DNA from: an uncultured Eubacterium sp.
GTDB taxonomy: Bacteria > Bacillota > Clostridia > Lachnospirales > CAG-274
Length of the DNA: 12,215 nt
Direction of reading: 5' to 3'
NCBI GenBank assembly: GCA_900545305.1
Contig: UQYD01000044.1
Location: 1-12,215 of the forward strand
The notes under the pieces were generated by a model. The model was not told where the DNA came from. It did not search any database and saw only the letters and a program-made list of their open reading frames with translations. The number at the start of each line of letters is the position of its first letter. The first letter of the stretch is position 1. Positions 1 through 6,794 of the stretch are shown here, piece by piece. The position numbers and the translations under genes were made by a program.

Positions 1-59
1 GAAGAACTTTGAATAATTCTGTTTGGTTGATAGATATTCCATTACCTATACTTTTCTGA
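1..59 (-). other. Foreign coding-like fragment joined to the broken pgk
   Basis: Read on the minus strand, one frame offset from pgk, this edge segment encodes YQKSIGNGISINQTELFKVL and stays open to the window edge. It does not resemble the part of phosphoglycerate kinase that should follow residue 82. The pattern Y-(x)-IGNGI is reminiscent of motif X near the C-terminus of DNA cytosine-5 methyltransferases, where Y-x-x-x-GN-S-V/I is usual. That is a weak, memory-based resemblance on 20 residues and the family is not established. The reading frame has a TAA at 65-67, so the open stretch begins close to the pgk junction. The segment could be the edge of an inserted gene or an assembly chimera. 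Confidence 0.25.
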
Positions 60-299
60 TAATCTTACAGCAACTGGAGCTAAAGAAAATTCTGCACTTG
101 GTTCCTTTGGCTTGCCTAAGTGAGAGCAAAGAATAACCTTTGCACCTTCCTTGATAAGCTTTTCGATTGTAGGTAAAGCTGCTACAATTCTGTTTTCGTC
201 AGTAATAACACCGTCCTGTAAAGGTACGTTAAAGTCACATCTAACTAAAACCTTTCTACCCTTTACATTCAAATCGTCAACACTTTTCTTGTTTAACAT
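42..299 (-). pseudogene. pgk: Phosphoglycerate kinase, N-terminal fragment interrupted after about 82 codons
   Basis: The first 82 residues are typical of phosphoglycerate kinase, the glycolytic enzyme that makes ATP from 1,3-bisphosphoglycerate in the cytoplasm. Visible motifs are VLVRCDFNVPL (residues about 17-27, substrate-binding N-domain), DENRIVAALPTI and KVILCSHLGKPK (about 54-65). The start ATG at 299 is preceded by a clear AGGAGG eight bases upstream. The family is about 395 residues long, but here the frame reads RLSEKYR and stops at 42-44, with no continuing pgk sequence in any frame before the edge. The normal sequence after RLSE would be a short helix leading to an LGK-type segment. 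So the copy is either truly interrupted or the window edge is a mis-joined contig end. Recognition of the N-terminus is secure; why it breaks is not known. Confidence 0.85.
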
Positions 300-649
300 T
301 CAAAAATCCTCCTTCTATAACGCTATAGTAGCCTTATAATTATATAGAACGCCATTGTTTGTCTATGTCACTTATCATAAGCAATAAACGACAAAAATCC
401 AAACATTGACAGTATTATAACATAATTATTATATTTTTGCCCTATACTAATTTAACAATATTTTCGCATTTTTAGACTTCCAATTTATGCAAAAAGCCCT
501 GATATGCTATTTTTTTGAAACTTTTACATTATATTTATTTATGTTTTCATTTCAGTAATAGGCATTTTTACTATAATTTCAGCCAATTTTGAAAACTCAA
601 AAAAGTCAATTTACAGTATTTTACATTTAATTTACATTTGTTTATTCAA
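300..649. other. AT-rich intergenic region between pgk and the phosphate transporter
   Basis: No open frame with a ribosome binding site is visible on either strand. The pgk leader occupies the first 70 bases. Further out, three TTTACA hexamers stand in direct repeat at 610-615, 620-625 and 631-636, so they start 10 and 11 bp apart. A perfect TTGACA on the plus strand at 406-411 has a poor -10 (TATATT at 430-435, spacing 18) and no gene follows it. Nothing else is recognisable. Confidence 0.5.
339..365 (-). promoter_or_regulatory. Candidate promoter of pgk
   Basis: On the minus strand a perfect TATAAT lies at 339-344 and a TAGACA at 360-365. The spacer is 15 bp, shorter than the preferred 17, so the pair is only a candidate. 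It is the best-placed -10 box upstream of the pgk ribosome binding site. Confidence 0.3.
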
Positions 650-700
650 AAATTTTATAAAAAAGGCTATAGCAATCCCTTTGTTAGACTGCCATAGCCT
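650..700 (-). terminator. Rho-independent terminator of the Na/Pi symporter gene
   Basis: On the minus strand AGGCTATGGCA (700-690) pairs with TGCTATAGCCT (674-664). The stem is 11 bp with one G-U pair and is followed at once by a run of six T. It begins about 28 bases after the stop codon of the transporter gene. Confidence 0.9.
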
Positions 701-728
701 CAAAAATCATTAATAAAAATATCAAAAA

Positions 729-2384
729 TTAATTTCTAGTAGTATTTGCTCCGATTACACCCTGAGCAACATTTAATGCGTGGTCTGATACTCTCTCTAA
801 GTTAGTTAAAGCATCAAGGAAAATTACACCCACTCTAGGGTTACATTCTCCAGATGTAAGTCTTTGCATATGTTCACCTCTGATTTGCTTTTCAAGGTTA
901 TCAACTCTTTCTTCTTCCTTGATTACCTTTTCAGCAAAGTCAATGTCGTTGTCAGACAAGGCAATAATACAATTTCTTACACTCTTTAATGATTCTTCTG
1001 CCATCTTCTTGAGGTCATCAATACCCTTCTTAGAAAGCTCTAAATCATCGGCAATCATCTGCTGTGTCATTTCAATAATGTTTTCAGCGTGGTCACCTAT
1101 TCTTTCCATATCGTTTACAATGTGGAACATACCTGTAGCATTGGTATTTTCCTGCTTTGTAAGGTTAGAATTACAAAGTTTAACAAGATAAGCTGTTATA
1201 GCCTTTGTAAGATTATCAATATTCTTTTCTCTTTCAAGAATTTTTTCAACTCTTGAGCCATCTCTGTTTTCAAGAGATTCGCAAGCAGCTGTAAGGTTTT
1301 TAAGTGACATATTACCAAGTCTTACAATTTCCTTAGTACAGTTGCTCATAGCAATACTAGGAGTAGAAAGGATTCTGTCATCAAGATGTACAGGTACTGT
1401 TTCGTCTTCTCCAACATTTTTAGATGTAATAGTAGCAAGTTTTTCTGCCATCTTTACAAAAAGACCAGAGAATGGGAACATAATTACAGTATTTGCAATA
1501 TTAAATCCTGTATGAATTAAACTGATTTCTACCATACCAATCTTTTGGAAACCAAAATCGTGGTAGAAACTAAAGAATATAGCAGCAAGAATACTGAAGA
1601 AAACACTACCTATTACATTAAAAAGCAAATGGATATATGCTGCACCCTTCGCATTTTTAGATGTACCAACACTAGAAAGAAGTGCTGTAACACAAGTACC
1701 TATGTTCTGACCCATAATAATGTAAACTGCTGAATTCCAGCTTACAAGGCCTGTTAAAGAAAGTGACTGCAAAATACCAACTGATGCTGATGAACTTTGG
1801 ATAACAGCTGTAACAACTGCACCAACCAAAACACCAAGGAAAGGATTTCTACCAAAGTGAGTAAATGCCTCTCTGAAAGCCGGAAGGTCCTTTAATGGTT
1901 CAACACCTGTTGACATCATTTCGATACCAATGAAAAGCATACCGAAACCAACAAGGATTTCGCCAATTTGGTTTACTGTCTGTTTCTTAGAGAAAATTCC
2001 AAGAGCTGCACCAATAAATACAGCAATAGGAGCTAAGTTTTCAGGACTGAATATACCTGCCCACTGAACAGAAGAAACCAGCCAACCTGTGACAGTAGTA
2101 CCTATGTTCGCACCCATAATAATACCGACTGTCTGTTGCAAATTCATAAGTCCTGCATTTACAAAACCTACAACCATAACTGTGGTTGCTGAAGAACTCT
2201 GAATAATAGCAGTAACACCAATACCTAAAAGTACGCCTAAAAACTTGTTTTTGGTCAATACTTCAAGGATTTTTTTCAAAGAATTTCCGGCAGCTTTCTG
2301 CAGACCTGATGCCATGATTTGCATACCATAGATGAAAAGTCCCAGACCTCCGGCAAACCCTAAGATAATCGTTGCATAATTCAT
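729..2384 (-). CDS. Na+/phosphate symporter family protein with C-terminal PhoU-like domain (551 aa)
   Basis: This is a membrane Na/Pi cotransporter (PF02690 type) that most likely imports or exports phosphate with sodium. Two inverted-topology repeats carry the signature: QSSSATT at residues 62-68 with GANIGTTVTGW at 91-101, and QSSSASV at 196-202 with GQNIGTCVTALL at 225-236. Hydrophobic segments fill residues about 5-315. Residues about 340-545 are a cytoplasmic PhoU-like helical region with the paired motifs NDMERIGDHAENI and TNLERVSDHALNV. The length is normal for this two-domain class. A longer frame opens at 2435, but the promoter at 2426-2454 overlaps it, so ATG 2393 or ATG 2384 is used. 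GGAGG stands 3 and 12 bases before these, and 2384 begins the conserved hydrophobic N-terminus. The gene is transcribed alone and is divergent from the PHP phosphatase gene. Confidence 0.93.
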   Translation of the reverse strand: MNYATIILGFAGGLGLFIYGMQIMASGLQKAAGNSLKKILEVLTKNKFLGVLLGIGVTAIIQSSSATTVMVVGFVNAGLMNLQQTVGIIMGANIGTTVTGWLVSSVQWAGIFSPENLAPIAVFIGAALGIFSKKQTVNQIGEILVGFGMLFIGIEMMSTGVEPLKDLPAFREAFTHFGRNPFLGVLVGAVVTAVIQSSSASVGILQSLSLTGLVSWNSAVYIIMGQNIGTCVTALLSSVGTSKNAKGAAYIHLLFNVIGSVFFSILAAIFFSFYHDFGFQKIGMVEISLIHTGFNIANTVIMFPFSGLFVKMAEKLATITSKNVGEDETVPVHLDDRILSTPSIAMSNCTKEIVRLGNMSLKNLTAACESLENRDGSRVEKILEREKNIDNLTKAITAYLVKLCNSNLTKQENTNATGMFHIVNDMERIGDHAENIIEMTQQMIADDLELSKKGIDDLKKMAEESLKSVRNCIIALSDNDIDFAEKVIKEEERVDNLEKQIRGEHMQRLTSGECNPRVGVIFLDALTNLERVSDHALNVAQGVIGANTTRN

Positions 2385-2425
2385 AATAACCATTTGCCTC
2401 CAAGGTTTATTTATAATACAAAGGC

Positions 2426-2454
2426 ATTTTAACAAAATTCTACATTTTATTCAA
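2426..2454 (-). promoter_or_regulatory. Promoter of the Na/Pi symporter gene
   Basis: Minus-strand TTGAAT (2454-2449), a 17-bp spacer and TAAAAT (2431-2426) form a good sigma-A promoter. Transcription would start near 2419, inside the longer reading frame opening at 2435, which supports the shorter protein start. Confidence 0.7.
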
Positions 2455-2526
2455 GTGTCATTTTGCACATATTTTACTAAAATTTAACCTAAAAAATATT
2501 GAACAGCGAAAAAATGTAATTTTTAA

Positions 2527-2555
2527 TTGAAAAATGTCTCCTCAGTTGTTATACT
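2527..2555 (+). promoter_or_regulatory. Promoter of the HisJ-type phosphatase gene
   Basis: TTGAAA (2527-2532), a 17-bp spacer and TATACT (2550-2555), with a TG two bases before the -10 box (extended -10). The start point would be near 2562, giving a leader of about 34 bases. Confidence 0.75.
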
Positions 2556-2595
2556 TATATGATAAAACAGTTTATTTTAATGGAGATGATTGTAT

Positions 2596-3396
2596 ATGTT
2601 TAAAGCAGATTACCATGTTCATACAGCTTTTTCATGTGATAGTGAAGTCCCTATGGAAGAAATGATTAAAACTGGCATAAACAAAGGACTTACTGAAATA
2701 GCTTTTACTGACCATGTTGACTTTGACCCTCGTTATCCTTTTACTGATTATAATAAGTACATTCCTTTTATAAAGGAACTTCAGGAAAAGTATAAGGACA
2801 AAATTAACATTGTTTTTGGTGTGGAAGTTGGTCTTGAAAACAGATGGGCTGACAAAATCAATCCTTTTATTGCTGAATTTCCTTTTGATTTTGTAATAGG
2901 TTCTTCTCACGCAGTTGAAACCCTTGATGTATACTTTGACCAAAAGAAGTATTTTGAGGGCAGAACAAAGGAACAGGCTTATACTATATATTTTGAGGAA
3001 ATGCTTAAAAATATACAGACTTGTGAGGGGTTCTGTGTTTATGGACACCTTGATTTCATAACAAGATACGGTATGTACGAAGATAACAGCCTTAAATACG
3101 CCGACTATAGCGACTTAATTGACGCTGTATTAAAAGCCTTAATTGAAAGAGGCAGAGGTATTGAAATTAACACTTCCGGCTTTAAATATGGCATAGCTAA
3201 TACTTATCCATCTCTTGACATTGTTAAAAGATATAAGGAATTAGGCGGAGAAATTATTACTGTTGGTAGTGATGCTCACTATACAGAATATTTGGCAGAC
3301 CACATTGACTTTGCCTATGACATTCTCAAAAAAGCAGGCTTTGACTATGTTTGTACTTTCAGAGAAAAGAAACCTATTTTCAATAAATTGCCCTAA
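2596..3396 (+). CDS. hisJ: HisJ-family histidinol-phosphatase, PHP domain (266 aa)
   Basis: This cytoplasmic metal-dependent phosphoesterase of the PHP superfamily most resembles HisJ (YtvP-type) histidinol-phosphate phosphatase, which removes phosphate in the penultimate part of histidine synthesis. Metal ligands are in the expected order: HVH (H7, H9), D15, FTDH (H40), GVEVG (E77), GSSH (H105), YGHLD (H151) and GSDAH (D226, H228). The length is standard for the family. ATG 2596 is chosen because GGAG stands ten bases before it; an in-frame TTG at 2590 lies only four bases from GGAG and adds two residues. No other histidine genes are nearby, so the true substrate could be another phosphate ester, as in many orphan PHP proteins. 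The gene has its own promoter and a hairpin terminator. Confidence 0.88.
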   Translation: MFKADYHVHTAFSCDSEVPMEEMIKTGINKGLTEIAFTDHVDFDPRYPFTDYNKYIPFIKELQEKYKDKINIVFGVEVGLENRWADKINPFIAEFPFDFVIGSSHAVETLDVYFDQKKYFEGRTKEQAYTIYFEEMLKNIQTCEGFCVYGHLDFITRYGMYEDNSLKYADYSDLIDAVLKALIERGRGIEINTSGFKYGIANTYPSLDIVKRYKELGGEIITVGSDAHYTEYLADHIDFAYDILKKAGFDYVCTFREKKPIFNKLP

Positions 3397-3402
3397 AATA
3401 CA

Positions 3403-3429
3403 AAAGACTGCCCACCCAGGACAGTCTTT
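3403..3429. terminator. Bidirectional terminator between convergent genes
   Basis: AAAGACTG (3403-3410) pairs with CAGTCTTT (3422-3429), and CC with GG inside the stem across one mismatch. The plus strand continues in T (TTTT-TT-G) and the minus strand in TTTTG-T-ATTTT, so it can end both the phosphatase transcript and the stalk-protein transcript. Confidence 0.8.
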
Positions 3430-3458
3430 TTTGTTTACTTGAAAGAATAAAGAAACAC

Positions 3459-3474
3459 AAGCATTTCTTGCACT
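3459..3474 (-). repeat. 3'-end hairpin repeat, copy 1
   Basis: The 16-mer AAGCATTTCTTGCACT here is identical to 6776-6791. On the minus strand it begins four bases past the stop codon of the stalk-protein gene. Together with the following bases it can form AAGAAATGC paired with GTGTTTCTT, a 9-bp stem with two G-U pairs. Its role is unknown. Confidence 0.55.
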
Positions 3475-3478
3475 TTTA

Positions 3479-4426
3479 TTAAAATGTTGGAGTTGCATAG
3501 TATTCCAAATCCCTTGTCACTCTGTATCTTGTGTCAGTTTCTCTATTTACAATGCCTACTACATTGTCATAGGCATCAACTAAATCGTTGTAAATCTTTT
3601 TAGCTTCATCTACAGTTTTACATTCAGATAAATAACTTACCTTGTCTAAAAGGCTATGTTTGAAAAGCAACTGATTTTGTTTTGCATTGTCAGTTTTTGC
3701 ATACTTGCTGTACAAATCACATTGTTGCAAATAAGACTCTACTTTATCTACAAATTTCAAATCCTGCTCTATTAAGCCTAAAGCAGTTTTGTCTGTTGTT
3801 TCAGCCTTTAATTCCTTTATTTTTTCAACCATTTCGTTTGTGGCTTTTTTGTATGTGCCAACCTTAAATTCATCTAAATCGTCTTTGCCTACTGTGTATG
3901 TATTAAGGGCATTTGTTATAATATCACAAACTTTTTTCTGTGTCTGTGTCACTTCTGTATTTTCAACATACTCAGTTGTTGTTTCAGTAGTTTCCTCTGT
4001 GGTAACATTTCCTTCATTAATATATACAGTTTTGTCATCACTATTCCACTCTACTTTTAATCCAAAAGCCTGTGCTACATATCTTGCCGGCACAAGAACT
4101 CTGTTTTTAACAATAACAGCCTTTGAGTCCATAGATACCACTTTGCCATTTACAGTATAAAAATCCTCGTCCAAAGCCATTGAGAACTTTGTATTGCCCT
4201 TTTCAGCTGTAACTGTTCTTTGCTCCTCATTCCAATTAACACTTGCACCTATTTCCTCTAAAATTGCTCTGACAGGAACCATAGTTCTTTCATTAATAAG
4301 TCTAGGTGCAACCTCTGAAGTAATGTCTTTACCATTTATATTGAGATTAACTCCGTCATAGGCAAAAGCATTAGTACAAAATACAGCAGATAATATAAGG
4401 CTTACAAATATATTTTTAAATTTCAT
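3479..4426 (-). CDS. Secreted stalk-domain protein (copper amine oxidase N-terminal-like) with unknown C-terminal domain (315 aa)
   Basis: Residues 1-22 are a signal peptide (KFK, then a hydrophobic core, ending AFA). Residues about 25-137 hold two units of the 'stalk' domain named after the copper amine oxidase N-terminus (PF07833): LINERTMVPVRAILEEIG at 43-60 and VKNRVLVPARYVAQAFG at 106-122, each followed by VNW or VEW and a TVT/TVY strand. This domain is common in exported Clostridia proteins and is thought to be structural. A Thr/Glu-rich linker (about 139-162) joins it to about 150 residues, largely helical with many Lys and Asp, that I do not recognise. No amine oxidase catalytic part is present. 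ATG 4426 is chosen over 4438 because AAAGG abuts 4438 directly and 4426 starts the signal peptide. It is a single gene ending at the convergent terminator. Confidence 0.85.
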   Translation of the reverse strand: MKFKNIFVSLILSAVFCTNAFAYDGVNLNINGKDITSEVAPRLINERTMVPVRAILEEIGASVNWNEEQRTVTAEKGNTKFSMALDEDFYTVNGKVVSMDSKAVIVKNRVLVPARYVAQAFGLKVEWNSDDKTVYINEGNVTTEETTETTTEYVENTEVTQTQKKVCDIITNALNTYTVGKDDLDEFKVGTYKKATNEMVEKIKELKAETTDKTALGLIEQDLKFVDKVESYLQQCDLYSKYAKTDNAKQNQLLFKHSLLDKVSYLSECKTVDEAKKIYNDLVDAYDNVVGIVNRETDTRYRVTRDLEYYATPTF

Positions 4427-4473
4427 ACTAATCAACATCCTTTCATATCTATTTTAATTAGATTTATAAGTAA

Positions 4474-4502
4474 ATTATAATACAAAAAAATATTTAAGTC
4501 TA
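4474..4502 (-). promoter_or_regulatory. Promoter of the stalk-protein gene
   Basis: On the minus strand TAGACT (4502-4497), a 17-bp spacer and a perfect TATAAT (4479-4474), about 48 bases before the chosen ATG. Confidence 0.6.
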
Positions 4503-4535
4503 CATTTTCCGGCTTAAAAAAAATATTAAATATTG

Positions 4536-4564
4536 TTGTGCAAACTGATTTTAAATGTTATACT
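4536..4564 (+). promoter_or_regulatory. Promoter of the hydrolase-VOC-CorA operon
   Basis: TTGTGC (4536-4541), a 17-bp spacer and TATACT (4559-4564), with an extended TG before the -10. It is divergent from the stalk-gene promoter, and the two -35 boxes are about 33 bp apart, so one bound regulator could affect both. Confidence 0.7.
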
Positions 4565-4594
4565 GTCTTTTAGAAACTTATGGAGGTGGACTAT

Positions 4595-5275
4595 ATGCAG
4601 ATTACATATATTAATCATAGTGGTTTCCTTTTGGAAACAGAAAAAAGCTATATTTTGTTTGATTATTACAAAAATGAAATTCCAAAAATGGATAATAATA
4701 AAAGTATATACATTTTTTCCAGCCATTCTCACGATGACCACTTTAATCCAAAAGTTCTTGAATTGTCTGACCGGTATTCAGATGTAAACTATATTTTTTC
4801 AAAGGATATACAGAAAAAGAATAAGTCTGAAAAGCCTGTTACATATGTAAAAGCTGATGAGAATTATTCTATAGGCGATTTGGAAATTACCACTCTTAAA
4901 TCTACTGACTTAGGTGTTGCTTTTGTTGTAAAAACTGAAGGTATGACTATTTACCACGCAGGAGATTTAAACGATTGGGTATGGTCCGGTGAAACTAAGG
5001 CATACAACAACAATATGACAGCAAATTTCCAAAGGGAAATAGACAAAATAAAAGGCATTGACATAGACTACGCCTTTGTTCCCCTTGACCCACGACAGGA
5101 GGAGGACTATTTCAGAGGTGCTAAGTATCTTTTGGAAAACACTAATGTAAAAACTATGTTCCCTATGCACTTTTGGGGAGATTTTTCCGTTATAAAAAAA
5201 TTCAAAAGAGAATATTCTTTTGAAAACACAAAAATAATTGAAATAGAAAAAGATTTGCAACAATGGAATTTTTAG
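4595..5275 (+). CDS. MBL-fold metal-dependent hydrolase, UlaG-like (226 aa)
   Basis: This is a metallo-beta-lactamase-fold hydrolase. The metal site is visible: HSHDDH at residues 44-49 (the HxHxDH motif), HAGD at 121-124 (bridging Asp) and MHFWG with H192. The opening YINHSGFLLET and closing FPMHFWGDF are typical of the UlaG/RomA-like branch, whose known members include lactonases. The substrate here cannot be read from the sequence. An upstream ATG at 4580 overlaps the ribosome binding site GGAGG (4582-4586), so ATG 4595, eight bases after it, is the real start. It is the first gene of a three-gene operon: the stop codon TAG at 5273-5275 is part of the AGGAGG that serves the next gene, which suggests coupled translation. 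Confidence 0.87.
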   Translation: MQITYINHSGFLLETEKSYILFDYYKNEIPKMDNNKSIYIFSSHSHDDHFNPKVLELSDRYSDVNYIFSKDIQKKNKSEKPVTYVKADENYSIGDLEITTLKSTDLGVAFVVKTEGMTIYHAGDLNDWVWSGETKAYNNNMTANFQREIDKIKGIDIDYAFVPLDPRQEEDYFRGAKYLLENTNVKTMFPMHFWGDFSVIKKFKREYSFENTKIIEIEKDLQQWNF

Positions 5276-5287
5276 GAGGAAAAAAAT

Positions 5288-5656
5288 ATGAACTTTAAAA
5301 TGATACATCAGAATTTCAATGTATTTGACTTAGACAAGTCTATTGAATTTTACAACAAGGCTCTTGGCTTAAAAGAAGACAGAAGAATAAATGCCCCAGA
5401 CGGTTCTTTCATCATTGTATACTTAAAGAATGAAACAACTGACTTTGAATTAGAGCTTACTTGGTTAAGAGATATGGACAGACCATACAACTTAGGTGAT
5501 TGCGAATTTCACTTGGCTTTCAGAACTGACAACTTTGAAGAAGCTCACAAGCTCCACAGCGAAATGGGTTGTATTTGCTTTGAAAACAAGGAAATGGGCA
5601 TTTACTTCATTTCTGACCCAGACGGCTACTGGTTAGAGGTTTTACCGGAAAAATAA
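5288..5656 (+). CDS. Glyoxalase I-like VOC-family protein (122 aa)
   Basis: This is a vicinal-oxygen-chelate fold protein annotated in relatives as lactoylglutathione lyase or glyoxalase. The two beta-alpha-beta-beta-beta modules begin at MIHQNFNVFDLDKSIEFY and CEFHLAFRTDNFEEAH. The four expected metal ligands are in place: H7, E56 in DFELELTW, H75 in EFHLAF and E117 in GYWLEVLP. The SDPDGYWLEV ending is typical. The length is short but normal for glyoxalase I-type enzymes of anaerobes. Partnership with the MBL-fold hydrolase upstream recalls the two-enzyme glyoxalase pathway (glyoxalase I plus an MBL-fold glyoxalase II), but that hydrolase looks UlaG-like rather than glyoxalase II-like, so a joint methylglyoxal role is inference only. 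The ribosome binding site overlaps the preceding stop codon, with a 12-base gap between genes. Confidence 0.87.
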   Translation: MNFKMIHQNFNVFDLDKSIEFYNKALGLKEDRRINAPDGSFIIVYLKNETTDFELELTWLRDMDRPYNLGDCEFHLAFRTDNFEEAHKLHSEMGCICFENKEMGIYFISDPDGYWLEVLPEK

Positions 5657-5671
5657 AAGGACTTGATACTT

Positions 5672-6583
5672 ATGAACTACAAGCTTGTAGACAACAGAAT
5701 TGAATTTACAGACGAAAAACTGACAGAAAATTCTACAAATATGATTTCTGTTATAAGCACATATAAATTCACTAAATATATGGAGCAAATGCCAGACGGT
5801 ATAAGCATTTTACGCTCAAATGAAACTAGATATACCAAACTTGATGTTAAAAACAAGTATTTGCAGGGTGTTATTTATATGCCTAGTAAAAAGGATATTT
5901 TCAATCACACTCGCTTTGGCTATTTAATATTTAACAGAAATATATTGTTTATAGATAGTTCAGATACTGTAATAAATATTATAGAACAGCTCAGACATTC
6001 TTCAATAGATATGCCTACAATATGGAAATTTTACTATCATTTCTTGAATATGCTTATTGATAGGGATTTACTGTATTTGCAGGATATTGAAAATTCACTT
6101 TCTACATTTGAAAACAACTTGCTAGACGGTGGAATTGATGAATACAATCAAAGAGATATTATATATATAAGAAAAAAGTTGTTTAATCAGTATCGTTTTT
6201 ATACCCAACTTTTTGAAATCGAACATAAGTTAAATGAGGTAGACCACATAACATTGACGCCAAATGAAGATAAACTATTTGACCTGTTTTCAAACAGAGT
6301 CAGTGTTCTGAGAAGTGAGGCACAGATTTTGCGTGATTATTCTATGCAGATACAGGACTTGTACGAATCCCAAATCAGTGTGCATCAAAATGATATTATG
6401 AAAATCCTCACTATCGTTACAACATTGGTACTTCCCCTTTCTCTTATTGCCGGTTGGTACGGTATGAACTTTAAATATATGCCTGAGCTTACTTGGAAAT
6501 ATGGCTATCAAGCCTGTATCGGTCTAAGTATTTTGGTCATTGTGGTTTCACTTTATCTGTTTAAGAAAAATAAATTTCTGTAA
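5672..6583 (+). CDS. CorA-family divalent cation transporter (303 aa)
   Basis: This inner-membrane protein is of the CorA/Mrs2 type, which forms pentameric Mg2+ (or Co2+/Ni2+/Zn2+) channels. The hallmark GMN is at residues 264-266 in GWYGMNFKYMPEL, at the end of the first transmembrane helix (about 243-262). The second helix (about 277-297) is followed by the basic tail KKNKFL. Residues 1-240 form the cytoplasmic domain, including the long helix DLYESQISVHQNDIMKI before the pore. The periplasmic loop lacks the classical acidic MPEL-E pair except in PEL. An in-frame TTG at 5663 sits two bases from AAAAGG; ATG 5672, eleven bases away, is preferred. It is last in the operon, 15 bases after the VOC gene, and is followed by a strong hairpin. 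Confidence 0.88.
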   Translation: MNYKLVDNRIEFTDEKLTENSTNMISVISTYKFTKYMEQMPDGISILRSNETRYTKLDVKNKYLQGVIYMPSKKDIFNHTRFGYLIFNRNILFIDSSDTVINIIEQLRHSSIDMPTIWKFYYHFLNMLIDRDLLYLQDIENSLSTFENNLLDGGIDEYNQRDIIYIRKKLFNQYRFYTQLFEIEHKLNEVDHITLTPNEDKLFDLFSNRVSVLRSEAQILRDYSMQIQDLYESQISVHQNDIMKILTIVTTLVLPLSLIAGWYGMNFKYMPELTWKYGYQACIGLSILVIVVSLYLFKKNKFL

Positions 6584-6589
6584 AAAATT

Positions 6590-6611
6590 GCCCCTACTTT
6601 TCAGTAGGGGC
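6590..6611. terminator. Terminator after the CorA-like gene, probably bidirectional
   Basis: GCCCCTACT (6590-6598) and AGTAGGGGC (6603-6611) form a perfect 9-bp, GC-rich stem with a 4-base loop. The plus side continues TTGTTGCTTT. The minus side continues AATTTTTT, which is the stronger T-run, so read-through from the minus-strand genes to the right would also stop here. Confidence 0.85.
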
Positions 6612-6794
6612 TTGTTGCTTTCAAAGGAAAGTTGTTAAGAAAACCTTGGTTTTCTTAAATTAATTCCGCAACTCGAGCTTTGCCCGAGTGAGGACAGGGA
6701 CAAAAATATGGTACTGGGTTTTAGTGCCATATTTTTCACGGCTGGTCCCTACATTAGACTACCTGCAAGAAATGCAAGCATTTCTTGCACTATT
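6612..6794. repeat. Noncoding stretch with four consecutive hairpins
   Basis: Between the CorA terminator and the HD gene there is no gene. Four inverted repeats stand in a row. First, TTAAGAAAACC with its complement (6635-6658, 11 bp, 2-base centre). Second, ACTCG with CGAGT (6671-6689), extended by two pairs across a mismatch. Third, a nested structure in which AGGGAC (6696-6701) pairs with GTCCCT (6745-6750) around a 14-bp arm, AAAAATATGGTACT (6702-6715) with its near-complement at 6723-6736 (one T-G pair). Fourth, TGCAAGAAATGC with GCATTTCTTGCA (6764-6789, perfect 12 bp). The part at 6668-6750 is richer in G+C than its surroundings. It could be a small mobile repeat or a structured transcript; no family is recognised. 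Confidence 0.6.
6776..6791 (-). repeat. 3'-end hairpin repeat, copy 2
   Basis: This is the 16-mer identical to 3459-3474. On the minus strand it begins three bases past the stop codon of the HD-domain gene and forms one arm of the perfect 12-bp palindrome at 6764-6789. Both copies follow the stop codon of a minus-strand gene at nearly the same distance. Confidence 0.55.

Noticed and set aside
406..520. Small RNA on the plus strand starting from TTGACA at 406-411 and ending near the T-run at 511-516
   Set aside because: The -10 box is poor, the hairpin before the T-run is only about three pairs, and the region is AT-rich, so chance is enough to explain it.
2632..3048. 138-codon open frame antisense to the PHP phosphatase gene
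   Set aside because: Its codons mirror the conserved PHP motifs of the other strand, and it has no ribosome binding site and no protein-like composition.
3789..4160. 123-codon plus-strand open frame within the stalk-protein gene
   Set aside because: It is the complement of the stalk units and the Thr/Glu linker and shows no start signal.
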